Notes: generated by a model from the letters alone, not told the origin. Counted from the first letter of the stretch, positions 1 to 8,346 are shown. The stretch is 64,000 nucleotides of DNA from CBFGTV01 sp965652145 (GCA_965652145.1 CBFGTV010000010.1:5729-69728); one strand, 5' to 3'. Program-made: numbers and translations.

Positions 1-39
1 AACCAAGAGACAGTATTGTTTTATTATAAAGAAGATTAG
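1..39 (+). CDS. 3' end of an unidentified gene (partial)
   Basis: Frame 1 is open from the first base and ends with TAG at 37-39, giving a 12-residue tail (NQETVLFYYKED). The terminator-like hairpin at 100-129 lies about 60 bases downstream, as expected for a gene end. The tail is too short to identify a family, and a chance open stretch of this length is possible. Confidence 0.3.
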   Translation, partial: NQETVLFYYKED

Positions 40-99
40 GTAAAATATAATGAAGTATATGATCCATATTGAAACGCAATAATTTTAAAGTATTCACAT

Positions 100-129
100 A
101 ACCTCAGACTAACCTGAGGTTTTTATTTT
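100..129 (+). terminator. intrinsic terminator
   Basis: AACCTCAG (100-107) pairs with CTGAGGTT (114-121) around a 6-nt loop and is followed by a T-rich run. It probably ends the gene that enters from the left edge. Confidence 0.75.
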
Positions 130-141
130 CATTAAATTGTA

Positions 142-215
142 TTGACTTAATTTAACAAAGATGATATTTTATATTCAACAAGTTAAATATAATTAATTAA
201 ATATAACATATTTAA
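142..215 (+). promoter_or_regulatory. promoter and possible operator of the PadR gene
   Basis: TTGACT (142-147) and TATTTT (165-170) are spaced by 17 bp and form a plausible sigma-A promoter. Downstream, TTAAATAT (197-204) and ATATTTAA (208-215) form an 8-3-8 inverted repeat between promoter and ribosome binding site. PadR proteins often repress their own genes at such AT-rich palindromes, so autoregulation is inferred. Confidence 0.45.
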
Positions 216-238
216 TACAAGAAGGAGGGATATAATCT

Positions 239-814
239 ATGAGCTTAAGGTATGGATTATTGGGGCTATTATGCTATCAAAGGATGACAGGATATGAATT
301 AAACAAAACCTTTGAAACATCATTGCAGTTTATGTGGAATGCTAAAGCCAGTCAAATATATAGGGAGCTTTTAAAAATGCAGGATGAAAAATTAGTAACC
401 TCACAAATTGAAATACAGGATAAAAAGTTTGATCGAAAGGTTTACTCCATAACCCCATTGGGAAAAAAGGCCTTCGAGGAATGGGTTAAAAAGTTTCCCC
501 AGGATCTGCTAGCTCCTATTAGAGATGAATTCATTATGCGTATCTTTTTTGGTGAAACAATCGGGTTAGAAAACTTGTTGTTTGAAATTCAGAGGTTTAA
601 AAAGCAACAGGAGGAGGAGCTTGAAATTTTATCTGTGGTTGAAAAATCGGCTAAGGAGTCTTCCATAGAGGATGGATTGGAGGAATCGCTATTTTATTGG
701 ACTTTAACCATTAATAGGGCAAGAAAAAGTATTATTGCTGAAATAGAGTGGGCCAATGAGACAATAGCATTAATTAAGAGCAAAAAGGGGGGAATCTTAA
801 ATGAGGTATATTGA
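239..814 (+). CDS. PadR-family transcriptional regulator
   Basis: A 191-residue cytoplasmic DNA-binding protein. The N-terminal winged helix (residues about 1-80) shows the family pattern LRYGLLGLL, then MTGYEL, and YRELLKM before the wing. The C-terminal half (about 95-180) is the helical dimerisation domain of PadR proteins with PadR_C. The start follows the binding site AAGGAGGG by 8-9 nt. The 3' end overlaps the rhomboid gene by 14 bp, so both are translated together and the regulator may control the protease. PadR proteins usually repress transporters or stress genes and are released by small ligands; the ligand here is unknown. Confidence 0.88.
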   Translation: MSLRYGLLGLLCYQRMTGYELNKTFETSLQFMWNAKASQIYRELLKMQDEKLVTSQIEIQDKKFDRKVYSITPLGKKAFEEWVKKFPQDLLAPIRDEFIMRIFFGETIGLENLLFEIQRFKKQQEEELEILSVVEKSAKESSIEDGLEESLFYWTLTINRARKSIIAEIEWANETIALIKSKKGGILNEVY

Positions 815-1370
815 AAAAATAAAGGAGTTACCGATTACATGGGGGATTTTTATCATATCATCCCTTGTATTTCTTGTAGCCCGAATAACAGATCCTGAAA
901 ATATAAGATTTTTAGCCTTAATCTATCATGAGTTTTCTCAAAGATGGTATACCATTATTTCTTATGCTGTTGTTCATATAGAGTGGTATCATATCCTATT
1001 AAATATGGCTGTCTTGATATTCGTTGGCTCCTGGGTAGAAAAGCTGCTGGGACAAAAAAGGTTTTTCATTTTAATTATACTTTGCACTTTAGCCGGAGGC
1101 GTTTCTCTAATCGCACTGAACACCAGTGGTATTGGCTTTAGCGCTGCAGGCTTTGGAATTCTAACCTATTACCATCTGGCTTTCCCATGGGAAAGGGAAC
1201 TTCCCTTTAATTTGCCTAATATCATTTTACCTGTTTCTTTACTTGTAATTTCAGTCTTGGCAATTGTTTTTCAATGGCTTCCCTCTGTAGGGCATTACCC
1301 CCATATTGCAGGGGCAGTAACAGGAGCTTTATTGCTGCCGCTGTTTCGTAAAAAACACAGGGAAATATAG
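801..1370 (+). CDS. rhomboid-family intramembrane serine protease
   Basis: A 189-residue membrane protein with about six hydrophobic segments. It has the rhomboid signatures: H59-x4-H64-x3-N68 in the second helix, the nucleophile in GFSAAGFG (Ser114, where GASG is usual) and the base His168 in HIAGAVTG of the last helix. It should cleave membrane proteins within or near their transmembrane segments. Length fits the minimal six-helix bacterial rhomboids without cytosolic extensions. Its start lies inside the PadR gene, implying translational coupling. Its last 84 bases plus 24 downstream bases are repeated at 5153-5260. The substrate is not evident. Confidence 0.85.
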   Translation: MRYIEKIKELPITWGIFIISSLVFLVARITDPENIRFLALIYHEFSQRWYTIISYAVVHIEWYHILLNMAVLIFVGSWVEKLLGQKRFFILIILCTLAGGVSLIALNTSGIGFSAAGFGILTYYHLAFPWERELPFNLPNIILPVSLLVISVLAIVFQWLPSVGHYPHIAGAVTGALLLPLFRKKHREI

Positions 1371-1394
1371 TCTTAAGATATTGCTAAAAACAGT
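1287..1394 (+). repeat. 108-bp direct repeat, copy 1 (rhomboid 3' end)
   Basis: These 108 bases (codons for the rhomboid C-terminus, its stop and 24 further bases) recur at 5153-5260, 3866 bp downstream. I count two mismatches, at 1381 and 1389. The copies bracket the AT-rich ABC cassette. Confidence 0.95.
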
Positions 1395-1587
1395 ATAAAA
1401 TATAAACCATATAGCTATGTTGTCATCAGTTGCCATTTTCTGCTGAGCTTCCTCCCTGGCCCCTATGAGATTTCCTGAAAGAATTACAATAAAAATAGCC
1501 GAATTAGACTTTGAAGATTTTATGCAAAGTACGGTTATAATTAAAATTGATGGGACTTTAGAAAGCTAATTACTAATTTAAATAATA

Positions 1588-1625
1588 ATCGCCTATAAGG
1601 TAAATATACCTTCCTTATAGGCGAT
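1588..1625 (+). promoter_or_regulatory. perfect 13-bp hairpin just upstream of the ABC cassette
   Basis: ATCGCCTATAAGG (1588-1600) and CCTTATAGGCGAT (1613-1625) are exactly complementary around a 12-nt loop. The hairpin ends about 12 nt before the AAAGGGGG ribosome binding site of the first permease and is not followed by a T-run. It is therefore more likely a leader element, operator or mRNA-stabilising stem than a terminator. Its function is inferred only from position. Confidence 0.5.
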
Positions 1626-1654
1626 ATCCTTATAAAGGGGGAAAACTTAATTAT

Positions 1655-2680
1655 ATGAATTTAAAAATGAACACCATGGCTTTTTTTCTTATTAGTATAT
1701 TCACTGCTATTTGTGTATCGTCAATCTCTCTAGTTACTACAATTGAAGAAAATATATTACTTTCTAGAATTAGTCGAGGAGACTATGGTAAGGATGCAAT
1801 ACATTTTTCCATAGATCAAGAAAGTTGGAGTTATAAAAACCTAGTTGATATAGCTCAATACAGTAACTTTAATGATTTTACTCTCATTTATGATGATTAT
1901 GAAAAAAATCTAAGACAAATTTACATAAAGGGTAGAAGTGACTCACCACCTATAATAACAGGTCGTTATTTTTCTTCAAATGACTTTAATAATGGACAGT
2001 CAGTTGCTGTAATTGGCCAAAATCGGCTACAAGAAGTAATAAAAAAGAACGGAAAACAGTGGATAAAGGTTGAAGATAAGTTGTTCGAGGTTATAGGCGT
2101 AATGGGTTATCATATAGCCACCTTACTTGATGATAGGATAATTGTAAATGCAGATGCAATTTTTCAGAAGGGAAGAAATAATATCTATATTTTAGATGTT
2201 TATTCAGGAAATATGAAGTATTCAAGTTTAGACATATATAATGGACTAAAAGAGATGTGTACAGTAGATAACTTAACACCAATAAGACAAATAGATATTG
2301 ACCCTATTGGTGTAGATAGATTATTTAAGAATTTAATAAGCAATACAGTTGTGTATGCGCTTTTGATGATTTCTTTTATCCTCTGTAGTATCTCCATATC
2401 TATTGAGTGGATAAGCAAGCAACGAAATAAAATCGCAGTTATGCGGTTAATCGGATGGAATGATAGGAAACTGAAACTGTATATTTATAAACATTATCTT
2501 TTCTTTGCTATTTTAGGTGTAGGAATGGGTCTAATATTTATCACACTTTCAGATATTAAAATTACAAATATGATATCTATTATTATTATATCTATAATTA
2601 ATATAATATTGGGATGGTTAATAACAGTACCACCCATTAAAAAAATGCTAAAAATATCAGTAACAGAGGTGATGAGGTGA
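1655..2680 (+). CDS. FtsX-like ABC transporter permease
   Basis: A 341-residue membrane subunit of the FtsX/MacB type. There is one N-terminal transmembrane helix (about 8-28), a large extracytoplasmic domain (about 30-225) and three C-terminal helices (about 230-335), with the usual short loop after the second helix (KQRNKIAVMRLIG). It should work with the next permease and the ATPase as a mechanotransmission ABC system, which export or sense peptides, lipids or antibiotics. Its stop overlaps the next start (TGATG). The gene is much more AT-rich than its neighbours, suggesting transfer. The ribosome binding site is rather far from ATG, so ATG 1667 is an alternative start. Confidence 0.8.
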   Translation: MNLKMNTMAFFLISIFTAICVSSISLVTTIEENILLSRISRGDYGKDAIHFSIDQESWSYKNLVDIAQYSNFNDFTLIYDDYEKNLRQIYIKGRSDSPPIITGRYFSSNDFNNGQSVAVIGQNRLQEVIKKNGKQWIKVEDKLFEVIGVMGYHIATLLDDRIIVNADAIFQKGRNNIYILDVYSGNMKYSSLDIYNGLKEMCTVDNLTPIRQIDIDPIGVDRLFKNLISNTVVYALLMISFILCSISISIEWISKQRNKIAVMRLIGWNDRKLKLYIYKHYLFFAILGVGMGLIFITLSDIKITNMISIIIISIINIILGWLITVPPIKKMLKISVTEVMR

Positions 2681-3966
2681 TGGCTATAGGAAAATTAAAC
2701 TGGGAGATAACATGTAATGAAATTAAAAGAAATGTTAAAAAGAACATTATTATAACTTTAATATTAATATTACAATGTACTGTATGTTTTACCCTTATTG
2801 CACTAGTAATAGCAAATACATTAACTGCATCTTCTAGCGTAAACCACCTCAAAGAGTATATAGGCAATAAATCGTACTATTCCCTGCATGATGATGCTGA
2901 TGATGATGGTAGTTATCAAAAATATATAAATTCTGAGTTAGAATATTTTAAACTCTATAAATTTGTAGACGAATTAAGGAATAACAAAGACTTTTCATTT
3001 ATCAGTACTATTATCCAACCTGTAGAACTTTTTGGAAAGGACATTCCAGAAAAATTTCGGTATGGATATGAAGAGGGGATAATAGAAGAGCCCTTTATAC
3101 TGGATAATGAATTTTTAATTGGTGTAAAAAGTGTCCAAGTATCTAAAAATGTATTTTCTGAGTTTGATATTTCTGTAGATGAAGGTAGAAGTTTTTTAGA
3201 ACAAGACTTTGTATTGGGAAACGATGGTCGTGGAAAAGTGATTCTTGGAAATCAATATAAGGATTATTATGGTATAGGAGATAGTTTTGAATGTATCTAT
3301 TTATTTGAAAAAATGAGTTTTGAAGTAATTGGATTTTTACCGCCTGATACTTATATACCAAGGAATGGTAGACTATTATATGTGGATAGATATATAATAA
3401 TACCAGCATTTTCAGAAATAGATATTGATAGATATCAAGACCTTGCTCAAATTGCATTGTTGCAGCAAGCTAATGGGCAGATAGTTACTTCAAAAACAAA
3501 TCTTGATGTACCAAGGCTTGTAAATGATTTATCTGATAAATATAATACCTTACGATTTAGAGTGTTTGAAATAGGAAAAACAGAGGTCTTTAATACAATA
3601 ACATTATCAGATGAAATCGTTAAAAAAATTTTATTAATAGCTATTATATTGATAATTTTTACTGTGGTAGGGCTATCAACAAGTATTTTAGGTCGGGTAC
3701 GAGAAAATTATTATAGATATGGTGTACACTTAATAAGCGGCGCTACTTTACCTGACATTATATATCAAATGGTAGGGATAATATTATTTATAATTGGTTG
3801 TGCTCTTTTTACTTCTTTAATAATTTCTATTATTTTAACTGGATTTGGCTTGCAATTAATCATGGTTATATTTGTAGCAATGATTGTATTTATATTAGCA
3901 AGTATTATACCTACTATTATAATAAATAGGCTAGATATAAATCATTTGATTAGGAGGAAAGAATAA
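2680..3966 (+). CDS. FtsX-like ABC transporter permease, second subunit
   Basis: A 428-residue membrane protein with an N-terminal helix (about 20-45), an extracytoplasmic domain (about 50-310) and three C-terminal helices. The start is set at ATG 2680, which overlaps the upstream TGA and follows AGAGGTG; a GTG one codon earlier is possible. It is longer than the first permease and only loosely similar, so the two likely form a heterodimer. The extracytoplasmic domain has an Asp-rich patch (DDADDDG) soon after the first helix. It overlaps the ATPase gene by one base (TAATG). Substrate unknown. Confidence 0.78.
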   Translation: MAIGKLNWEITCNEIKRNVKKNIIITLILILQCTVCFTLIALVIANTLTASSSVNHLKEYIGNKSYYSLHDDADDDGSYQKYINSELEYFKLYKFVDELRNNKDFSFISTIIQPVELFGKDIPEKFRYGYEEGIIEEPFILDNEFLIGVKSVQVSKNVFSEFDISVDEGRSFLEQDFVLGNDGRGKVILGNQYKDYYGIGDSFECIYLFEKMSFEVIGFLPPDTYIPRNGRLLYVDRYIIIPAFSEIDIDRYQDLAQIALLQQANGQIVTSKTNLDVPRLVNDLSDKYNTLRFRVFEIGKTEVFNTITLSDEIVKKILLIAIILIIFTVVGLSTSILGRVRENYYRYGVHLISGATLPDIIYQMVGIILFIIGCALFTSLIISIILTGFGLQLIMVIFVAMIVFILASIIPTIIINRLDINHLIRRKE

Positions 3967-4661
3967 TGACGATTATAAGGCTAAATGAAATAAATAAACA
4001 TTATGGTAAGGATCAAGCTAAGATTTATGCATTAAAAAACATCTCCCTTTCAATTGAAGCAGGTGAAATGATAGCAATTGTTGGGAAAAGTGGCTCTGGT
4101 AAATCCACACTATTAAATATTATAGGCGGGCTAGACATCCCTAATAGTGGACAATATTTGTTCGAAGGTAAGGAGATTAGCGGATTAAAACCAAATGCAT
4201 TAGCAGAATTTCGTCGCCAAAACATTGGTTTTATTGTTCAGCATTTTGCATTGATAGATGATATGACGATATTTGATAATGTTGCATTACCTTTAAGATA
4301 CAATAGACTATCAAGTACAAAAATTAAAGAAGTTGTTAAGGAAATACTAGAAAAAATGGAAATTAGCGATAAAATGAACTTATATCCACCACAACTTTCA
4401 GGTGGACAATGTCAACGTGTAGCAATTGCAAGAGCATTAGCCTGTAATCCAGTAGTATTACTTGCAGATGAACCAACAGGAGCTTTGGATGAAAAAACAA
4501 GTTTACATATATTGGAGATATTTAAAAAGCTAAATGAACAAGGTATTACTATTATTATAGCGACTCATGATAAGGATATTGCAAACTCATGTAAAAAAAT
4601 TATTCAGTTGAATGATGGTATGCAGAATAATGAAATTTTACTTCACAATCATTTATCTTAG
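3966..4661 (+). CDS. ABC transporter ATP-binding protein, MacB/LolD type
   Basis: A 231-residue nucleotide-binding subunit. Walker A is GKSGSGKST (residues about 39-47), the signature is LSGGQCQRVAIARAL and Walker B is VVLLADEPTGALDEKT, followed by the H-loop ATHD. ADEPTGALD is typical of the MacB/LolD/FtsE class, which pairs with FtsX-like permeases such as the two upstream. In most relatives the ATPase comes first; here the order is permease, permease, ATPase. It ends the cassette, and no clear terminator follows. Confidence 0.9.
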   Translation: MTIIRLNEINKHYGKDQAKIYALKNISLSIEAGEMIAIVGKSGSGKSTLLNIIGGLDIPNSGQYLFEGKEISGLKPNALAEFRRQNIGFIVQHFALIDDMTIFDNVALPLRYNRLSSTKIKEVVKEILEKMEISDKMNLYPPQLSGGQCQRVAIARALACNPVVLLADEPTGALDEKTSLHILEIFKKLNEQGITIIIATHDKDIANSCKKIIQLNDGMQNNEILLHNHLS

Positions 4662-5152
4662 ACTATTTGGGTATTATATCATGTAGGCATCTCTTAAATC
4701 CATAGTTATCTGATATCTATTTGTGGGATAATCTCCTTAGATTAAAAATGTTATCTAAGGAGGTAATTATGTCTCCATCAAAAATATGACCTAGATGGAA
4801 GGATCACTTCACTTCCAGTTTCTCAAAGAGCTTTTTATTGTTTGTATTCAAACTATTGGAGAAACAATAGCTTGAGTCTAGATTTTAACATAGGGTCTTA
4901 ATTTATTCTTACTTGTTTTGATGGTATCCTGCTAGATGCCCTTATTTCCTGATAGACAGTAATAATATATTAAATCTCCTTTTCCTATTGGGCTTCTACC
5001 TAGGTCATAAGACACATCTTTTTATTTTCAAATCGACTCGACTTGGTAACTCTCCTTTTTCTCCTTTGTCAATCTATGATCCTGTTTTTATAACTATATT
5101 GAAACTGATATAATATTGTGATCAGTGAACTAAAAGCTCATTACAATTATCC
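4662..5152. other. gene-poor AT-rich stretch with degraded coding remnants
   Basis: About 490 bases without a convincing gene. CTCCTTAGAT and ATCTAAGGAG form a 10-bp inverted repeat (about 4731-4760), which places AAGGAGG before an ATG at 4769. The frame from that ATG is coding-like but broken by stops (MSPSKI, stop, PRWKDHFTSS), so it may be a decayed gene, perhaps a transposase. I cannot assign the family. The remainder up to the second direct repeat shows nothing recognisable on either strand. Confidence 0.35.
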
Positions 5153-5260
5153 GTAGGGCATTACCCCCATATTGCAGGGGCAGTAACAGGAGCTTTATTG
5201 CTGCCGCTGTTTCGTAAAAAACACAGGGAAATATAGTCTTAAGATACTGCTAAAGACAGT
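5153..5260 (+). repeat. 108-bp direct repeat, copy 2 (orphan rhomboid 3' fragment)
   Basis: Near-exact copy of 1287-1394. It is cut off from any rhomboid reading frame and so is a gene fragment. The sequence upstream (4662-5152) is unrelated to rhomboid, and the sequence after 5260 leads to the DUF362 gene. A simple reading is that 3.87 kb containing the ABC cassette entered at the rhomboid 3' end, leaving one repeat on each side. Confidence 0.9.
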
Positions 5261-5423
5261 GGCCTCCATATCCTGGTCTGTAGAGATACAATACAAATGG
5301 GTATGCCCTAATACCATAAAACTCTATAAAATTCTACCAGAAGAAAAAAAATATCAAGGCAGGATTTCAATCAATAAAAACAGAAGCGTATTATATAATA
5401 GGTTTTAGAAAGGATGTGGGATA

Positions 5424-6494
5424 ATGGCAGATATCTATATAAACTATGGTACAAATTTACAGGAAATGACCTTTAAGCTGATGGAGGCTGCGGAGATTGA
5501 ACAAAAATTAAAACCAAATATAAAGGTTGGTATTAAGCCAAACTTGGTTGTTTCAAGGCCAGCCGATGAAGGCGCCACCACCCATCCAGAAATTGTAGAG
5601 GGAATTATTCAATATGTGCAGGCGGCAGGGGTTAAGGATATTAGCATTTTGGAAGGCTCATGGGTGGGAGATAGTACAAAACGGGCTTTCGTTAACTGTG
5701 GCTATGCTGCCCTAGCAGAAAAATATGGTGTTCGATTGATAGATACCAAGCAGGATAAGGTAATCAAGATAAACCACCAGGGGATTGCCTTGAACGTCTG
5801 TGAAAGTCCCCTTAAGGTGGATTATTTGATTAATGTGCCCGTACTCAAGGGGCATTGTCAAACCGGAATGACCTGCTGTATTAAAAATCTCAAGGGCTGT
5901 ATACCCGACAGTGAAAAAAGGCGTTTTCATACAATGGGATTGAATAAACCCATTGCAGCCCTGGGAAGTGTTCTAAAGCCGGCATTACATATCGTTGATT
6001 CTGTATGTGGTGACCTATCCTTTGAAGAAGGGGGAAATCCGGTGACGGCCAATCGAATTATGCTGGGCTTTGATCCGGTGCTTTTAGATTCCTTTGGAGC
6101 CCAGCTAATGGGATACCAGCCAGATGAAATTGAACATTTGCGACTTGCTAAAATTGATGGTGTAGGCAGCTACGCAGGGGCTGATACGGAAATTCTTGAA
6201 CTGAATGCCCACAACAAGCCCCAGGTTTGTAGGCAGCATAGCAATACAGTAAAACGCCTTAGCCGTTATATAGAAGCCGACAGTGCTTGTTCCGCCTGCT
6301 ATGCTGCTCTTATTTATGCCCTTGATAAGGCAGGTGGAGTCGAGGGGCAGAAATTCAAGATTGGGCAGGGTTTTCAAGGAATACAGCTAGAGGGAATCGG
6401 CATAGGCAATTGTACGTCAGGGTGTAGCACCTATGTAAAGGGGTGTCCCCCTAGGGCAAGTGATATTGCAGAGATGATCAGACGGCTAAGGTAG
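5424..6494 (+). CDS. DUF362 family protein with C-terminal cysteine cluster
   Basis: A 356-residue cytoplasmic protein of the DUF362 family. The N-terminal core carries the family patterns KPNLV (near residue 38), GATTHPE and, further on, LINVPVLKGHCQTGMTCCIKN. The C-terminal part has Cys289 and Cys292 (ACSAC), then Cys330, Cys334 and Cys341 (NCTSGC...KGCPP), which look able to hold an iron-sulfur cluster. Function is not established for the family; redox or electron-transfer roles have been suggested. It stands alone after the second 108-bp repeat, with TATAAT near 5392 and an AAAGGATG binding site. A second DUF362 gene at 38661 carries a true ferredoxin domain instead. Confidence 0.82.
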   Translation: MADIYINYGTNLQEMTFKLMEAAEIEQKLKPNIKVGIKPNLVVSRPADEGATTHPEIVEGIIQYVQAAGVKDISILEGSWVGDSTKRAFVNCGYAALAEKYGVRLIDTKQDKVIKINHQGIALNVCESPLKVDYLINVPVLKGHCQTGMTCCIKNLKGCIPDSEKRRFHTMGLNKPIAALGSVLKPALHIVDSVCGDLSFEEGGNPVTANRIMLGFDPVLLDSFGAQLMGYQPDEIEHLRLAKIDGVGSYAGADTEILELNAHNKPQVCRQHSNTVKRLSRYIEADSACSACYAALIYALDKAGGVEGQKFKIGQGFQGIQLEGIGIGNCTSGCSTYVKGCPPRASDIAEMIRRLR

Positions 6495-6531
6495 ATAGGT
6501 CTAACAAACCAGGGGATGAATTATTAAGTAC

Positions 6532-6888
6532 CTAATTATTCTTTAACCAATTAAGCAAGACAATGGCATGATTATAAACCGGGTCCCTTGCACCATACAG
6601 CAGGGTGACGGTTTCGTTCAAACCCATGGGCTTTAACAGCTTAACGGCTTCTTTGCACACGGGGCTGGTAGAAAGCTCGTGCTCATACATTTTGCGAAAT
6701 TCTTCGTGCCTTTCCGGCTTATGATTATAAGCCTTGCGAAGCTCTGGGCTGGGAGCAATATCCTTTAACCATAAATCCAGCATTGCTTGATCCTTTGAAA
6801 CACCCCTGGGCCATAGGCGATCTACTAAGACCCTTTTCCCATCCTCCAATGAAGCAGCTTCGTAAATTCTCTTTATCTTAAAGGGCAT
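6532..6888 (-). CDS. DUF488 family protein (YeaO-like)
   Basis: A 118-residue small cytoplasmic protein. It has the family hallmarks RVLVDRLWPRG near residue 20 and, at the end, TLLYGARDP with NHAIVLLNWL. The start is set at 6888: the longer frame from 6909 translates the ribosome binding site itself (GGAGG at 6896-6900, 7 nt before this ATG). DUF488 proteins have no agreed function. The gene is convergent with the DUF362 gene, 37 bp apart. Confidence 0.88.
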   Translation of the reverse strand: MPFKIKRIYEAASLEDGKRVLVDRLWPRGVSKDQAMLDLWLKDIAPSPELRKAYNHKPERHEEFRKMYEHELSTSPVCKEAVKLLKPMGLNETVTLLYGARDPVYNHAIVLLNWLKNN

Positions 6889-6909
6889 GATATATCCTCC
6901 TCTAATCAA

Positions 6910-7355
6910 TTCATTAGCTGTAAGCTAACCCAAATTATTATATAATTTTTCTAAGAAAAGATGGCGGCACCAATGGTGGCTGCTATCTTTTATATTACCC
7001 CAATTCTAAAGAAAAAGTCTACAGGGCCATAAGAATCCATTCCTAAAAAACTATTGACAAATAAAATTAGTCATGTCATGTTGTGGTAGACATAGGACTA
7101 ATGGTCATAAAATCTAGTTAAGGGTTTAGGATAATGAGAGAGAGGAAAAGTATTGGAGCATGACAGTTTTATATATCTTAGATAAAAGACAGGTTTATAT
7201 AAACAGATTAGGTATACAGCTAAAAGATTAAGTTGCTTGGCGAGAATGGTATTTAATCTAAATTCAGTAGGTCGCCAAGCTATGGTTAAATAATAGGTAG
7301 AGCCTTTCCGAAAGGAAGATGGCAAAGCGGGAGTTAAGACCACAGGAGAATAAGT
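6910..7355 (+). ncRNA. 446-bp intergenic region with a possible structured RNA
   Basis: No credible gene is seen. On the + strand TTGACA (7054-7059) is a -35-like box with only a weak -10. Three inverted repeats follow: ATTAGTCATGTC (7066-7077) with GACAT-AG-GACTAAT (7089-7102); GCTTGGCGA (7235-7243) with TCGCCAAGC (7272-7280); and a GAAA-capped hairpin (7301-7322), then GCAAAGC and TTAAGACC. The last part faintly recalls the c-di-GMP-I riboswitch core, but the match is too poor to name. No + strand gene follows, so it would be a free RNA or antisense to the regulator's 3' end. Confidence 0.25.
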
Positions 7356-8099
7356 CTAACAATTAAACTGATAGCCGATGCCCCATATGGTCTTTAGGTA
7401 TTTTGGCTCCCTAGGATTCTCCTCAATTTTACTCCTAATTCGTTTAATGTAAACCATGATGGTGTTGTCATCAATGGCACTGTATTGCCATACCTGTCTG
7501 TAAAGCTGTTCCTTAGTAAAGACCTGCCCGGGGTTTTCCATGAAAAACTTAAAAAGAGCCAGCTCCTTTGCAGTCAGGGCTATTTCCTGCCCATCCTTAT
7601 AGACACGATAATGGGCCTGTCGAAAGGTAAAGGGCCCCACGTGGAGATCATTTGTTTTTTTATCATTGTATTCCTTGCTTCGTCTGATGAGGGCCTTCGA
7701 TTTGGAAATTAAAAGGGCAGCACTAAAGGGCTTGGTTATATAATCATCTGCCCCCAGCCCCAGGCCCAATACCTTGTTATGCTCCTCAAGCTTTCCACTA
7801 AGTAAAATGATGGGGGTATGAATTTGTTGGCTTCGGATGGTACGAATGACTTCAAATCCATCCATATCGGGCATCAAAATATCCAATAGAATTAAGTCAT
7901 ACGAATGATGTTTTATTAGGTTCAGGGCTTCCCTGCCTCCCGAGGCCAGGGTTACCTCCATATTTTCCCCCTGGTAAGCAGCGTAAATGGCTCTTTGAAT
8001 CATTTTCTCATCATCCACTACCAATATTTGTTCACCTGGCATATCGTCATGATCATCTGTATTTCCATAGCTTCCTTGGGTAAATACAGCCTGACCCAT
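7356..8099 (-). CDS. OmpR-type response regulator
   Basis: A 247-residue two-component regulator. The receiver domain has the acidic pair in LVVDDE (Asp29, Asp30), the phosphorylation site Asp73 in LILLDILMPD, and the Lys of TKPF. The C-terminal winged helix (about 150-245) has LTAKELALFKFFMENPG and the ending YLKTIWGIGYQF. The start is set at 8099, six bases after GGAGG within GGAGGGAGGG; an in-frame ATG at 8126 would translate this site. About 20 residues precede the receiver, which is unusual. It is divergent from the hybrid kinase at 8347, its likely partner. Confidence 0.9.
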   Translation of the reverse strand: MGQAVFTQGSYGNTDDHDDMPGEQILVVDDEKMIQRAIYAAYQGENMEVTLASGGREALNLIKHHSYDLILLDILMPDMDGFEVIRTIRSQQIHTPIILLSGKLEEHNKVLGLGLGADDYITKPFSAALLISKSKALIRRSKEYNDKKTNDLHVGPFTFRQAHYRVYKDGQEIALTAKELALFKFFMENPGQVFTKEQLYRQVWQYSAIDDNTIMVYIKRIRSKIEENPREPKYLKTIWGIGYQFNC

Positions 8100-8286
8100 T
8101 CCCTCCCTCCATTTTCTAAGCATCATACAGGAGATTTTCCATATATTTATCTAATTTACATTAATGATTTTTATTTAAAAGATTGTAAAAGACCTCTTTA
8201 GTTAAACTTCTAACAACTCTATTATAATGAAAATAACCTCCTTTGTCATCCCCCACCCCTGGCAATCCTATGTCTGGCTTATACCC

Positions 8287-8314
8287 TTGCTATACCTTCT
8301 CCCTATGCTATACT
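8287..8314 (+). promoter_or_regulatory. promoter of the hybrid kinase gene
   Basis: TTGCTA (8287-8292) and TATACT (8309-8314) are 16 bp apart and lie about 35 bp before the kinase start. This fits a sigma-A promoter. Confidence 0.5.
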
Positions 8315-8346
8315 ATTAAATAACATGAATTGCAATGGGGGATTTT

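Noticed and set aside
1465..1569. 34-codon open frame (MRFPERITIKIAELDFEDFM...) between the rhomboid gene and the ABC cassette
   Set aside because: No ribosome binding site and no recognisable family; it may be a remnant but cannot be supported as a gene.
1395..5152. Interpretation of the repeat-bracketed cassette as a transposon with terminal inverted repeats
   Set aside because: The flanking repeats are direct and derive from the rhomboid gene; no intact transposase or integrase and no terminal inverted repeats were seen.
7098..7343. 81-codon minus-strand frame downstream of the response regulator
   Set aside because: No binding site, composition not protein-like, and it overlaps strong inverted repeats better explained as RNA structure.
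7291..7345. Possible c-di-GMP-I (GEMM) riboswitch
   Set aside because: GAAA loop and GCAAAGC are present, but the flanking conserved positions do not fit, and no gene follows on the same strand.
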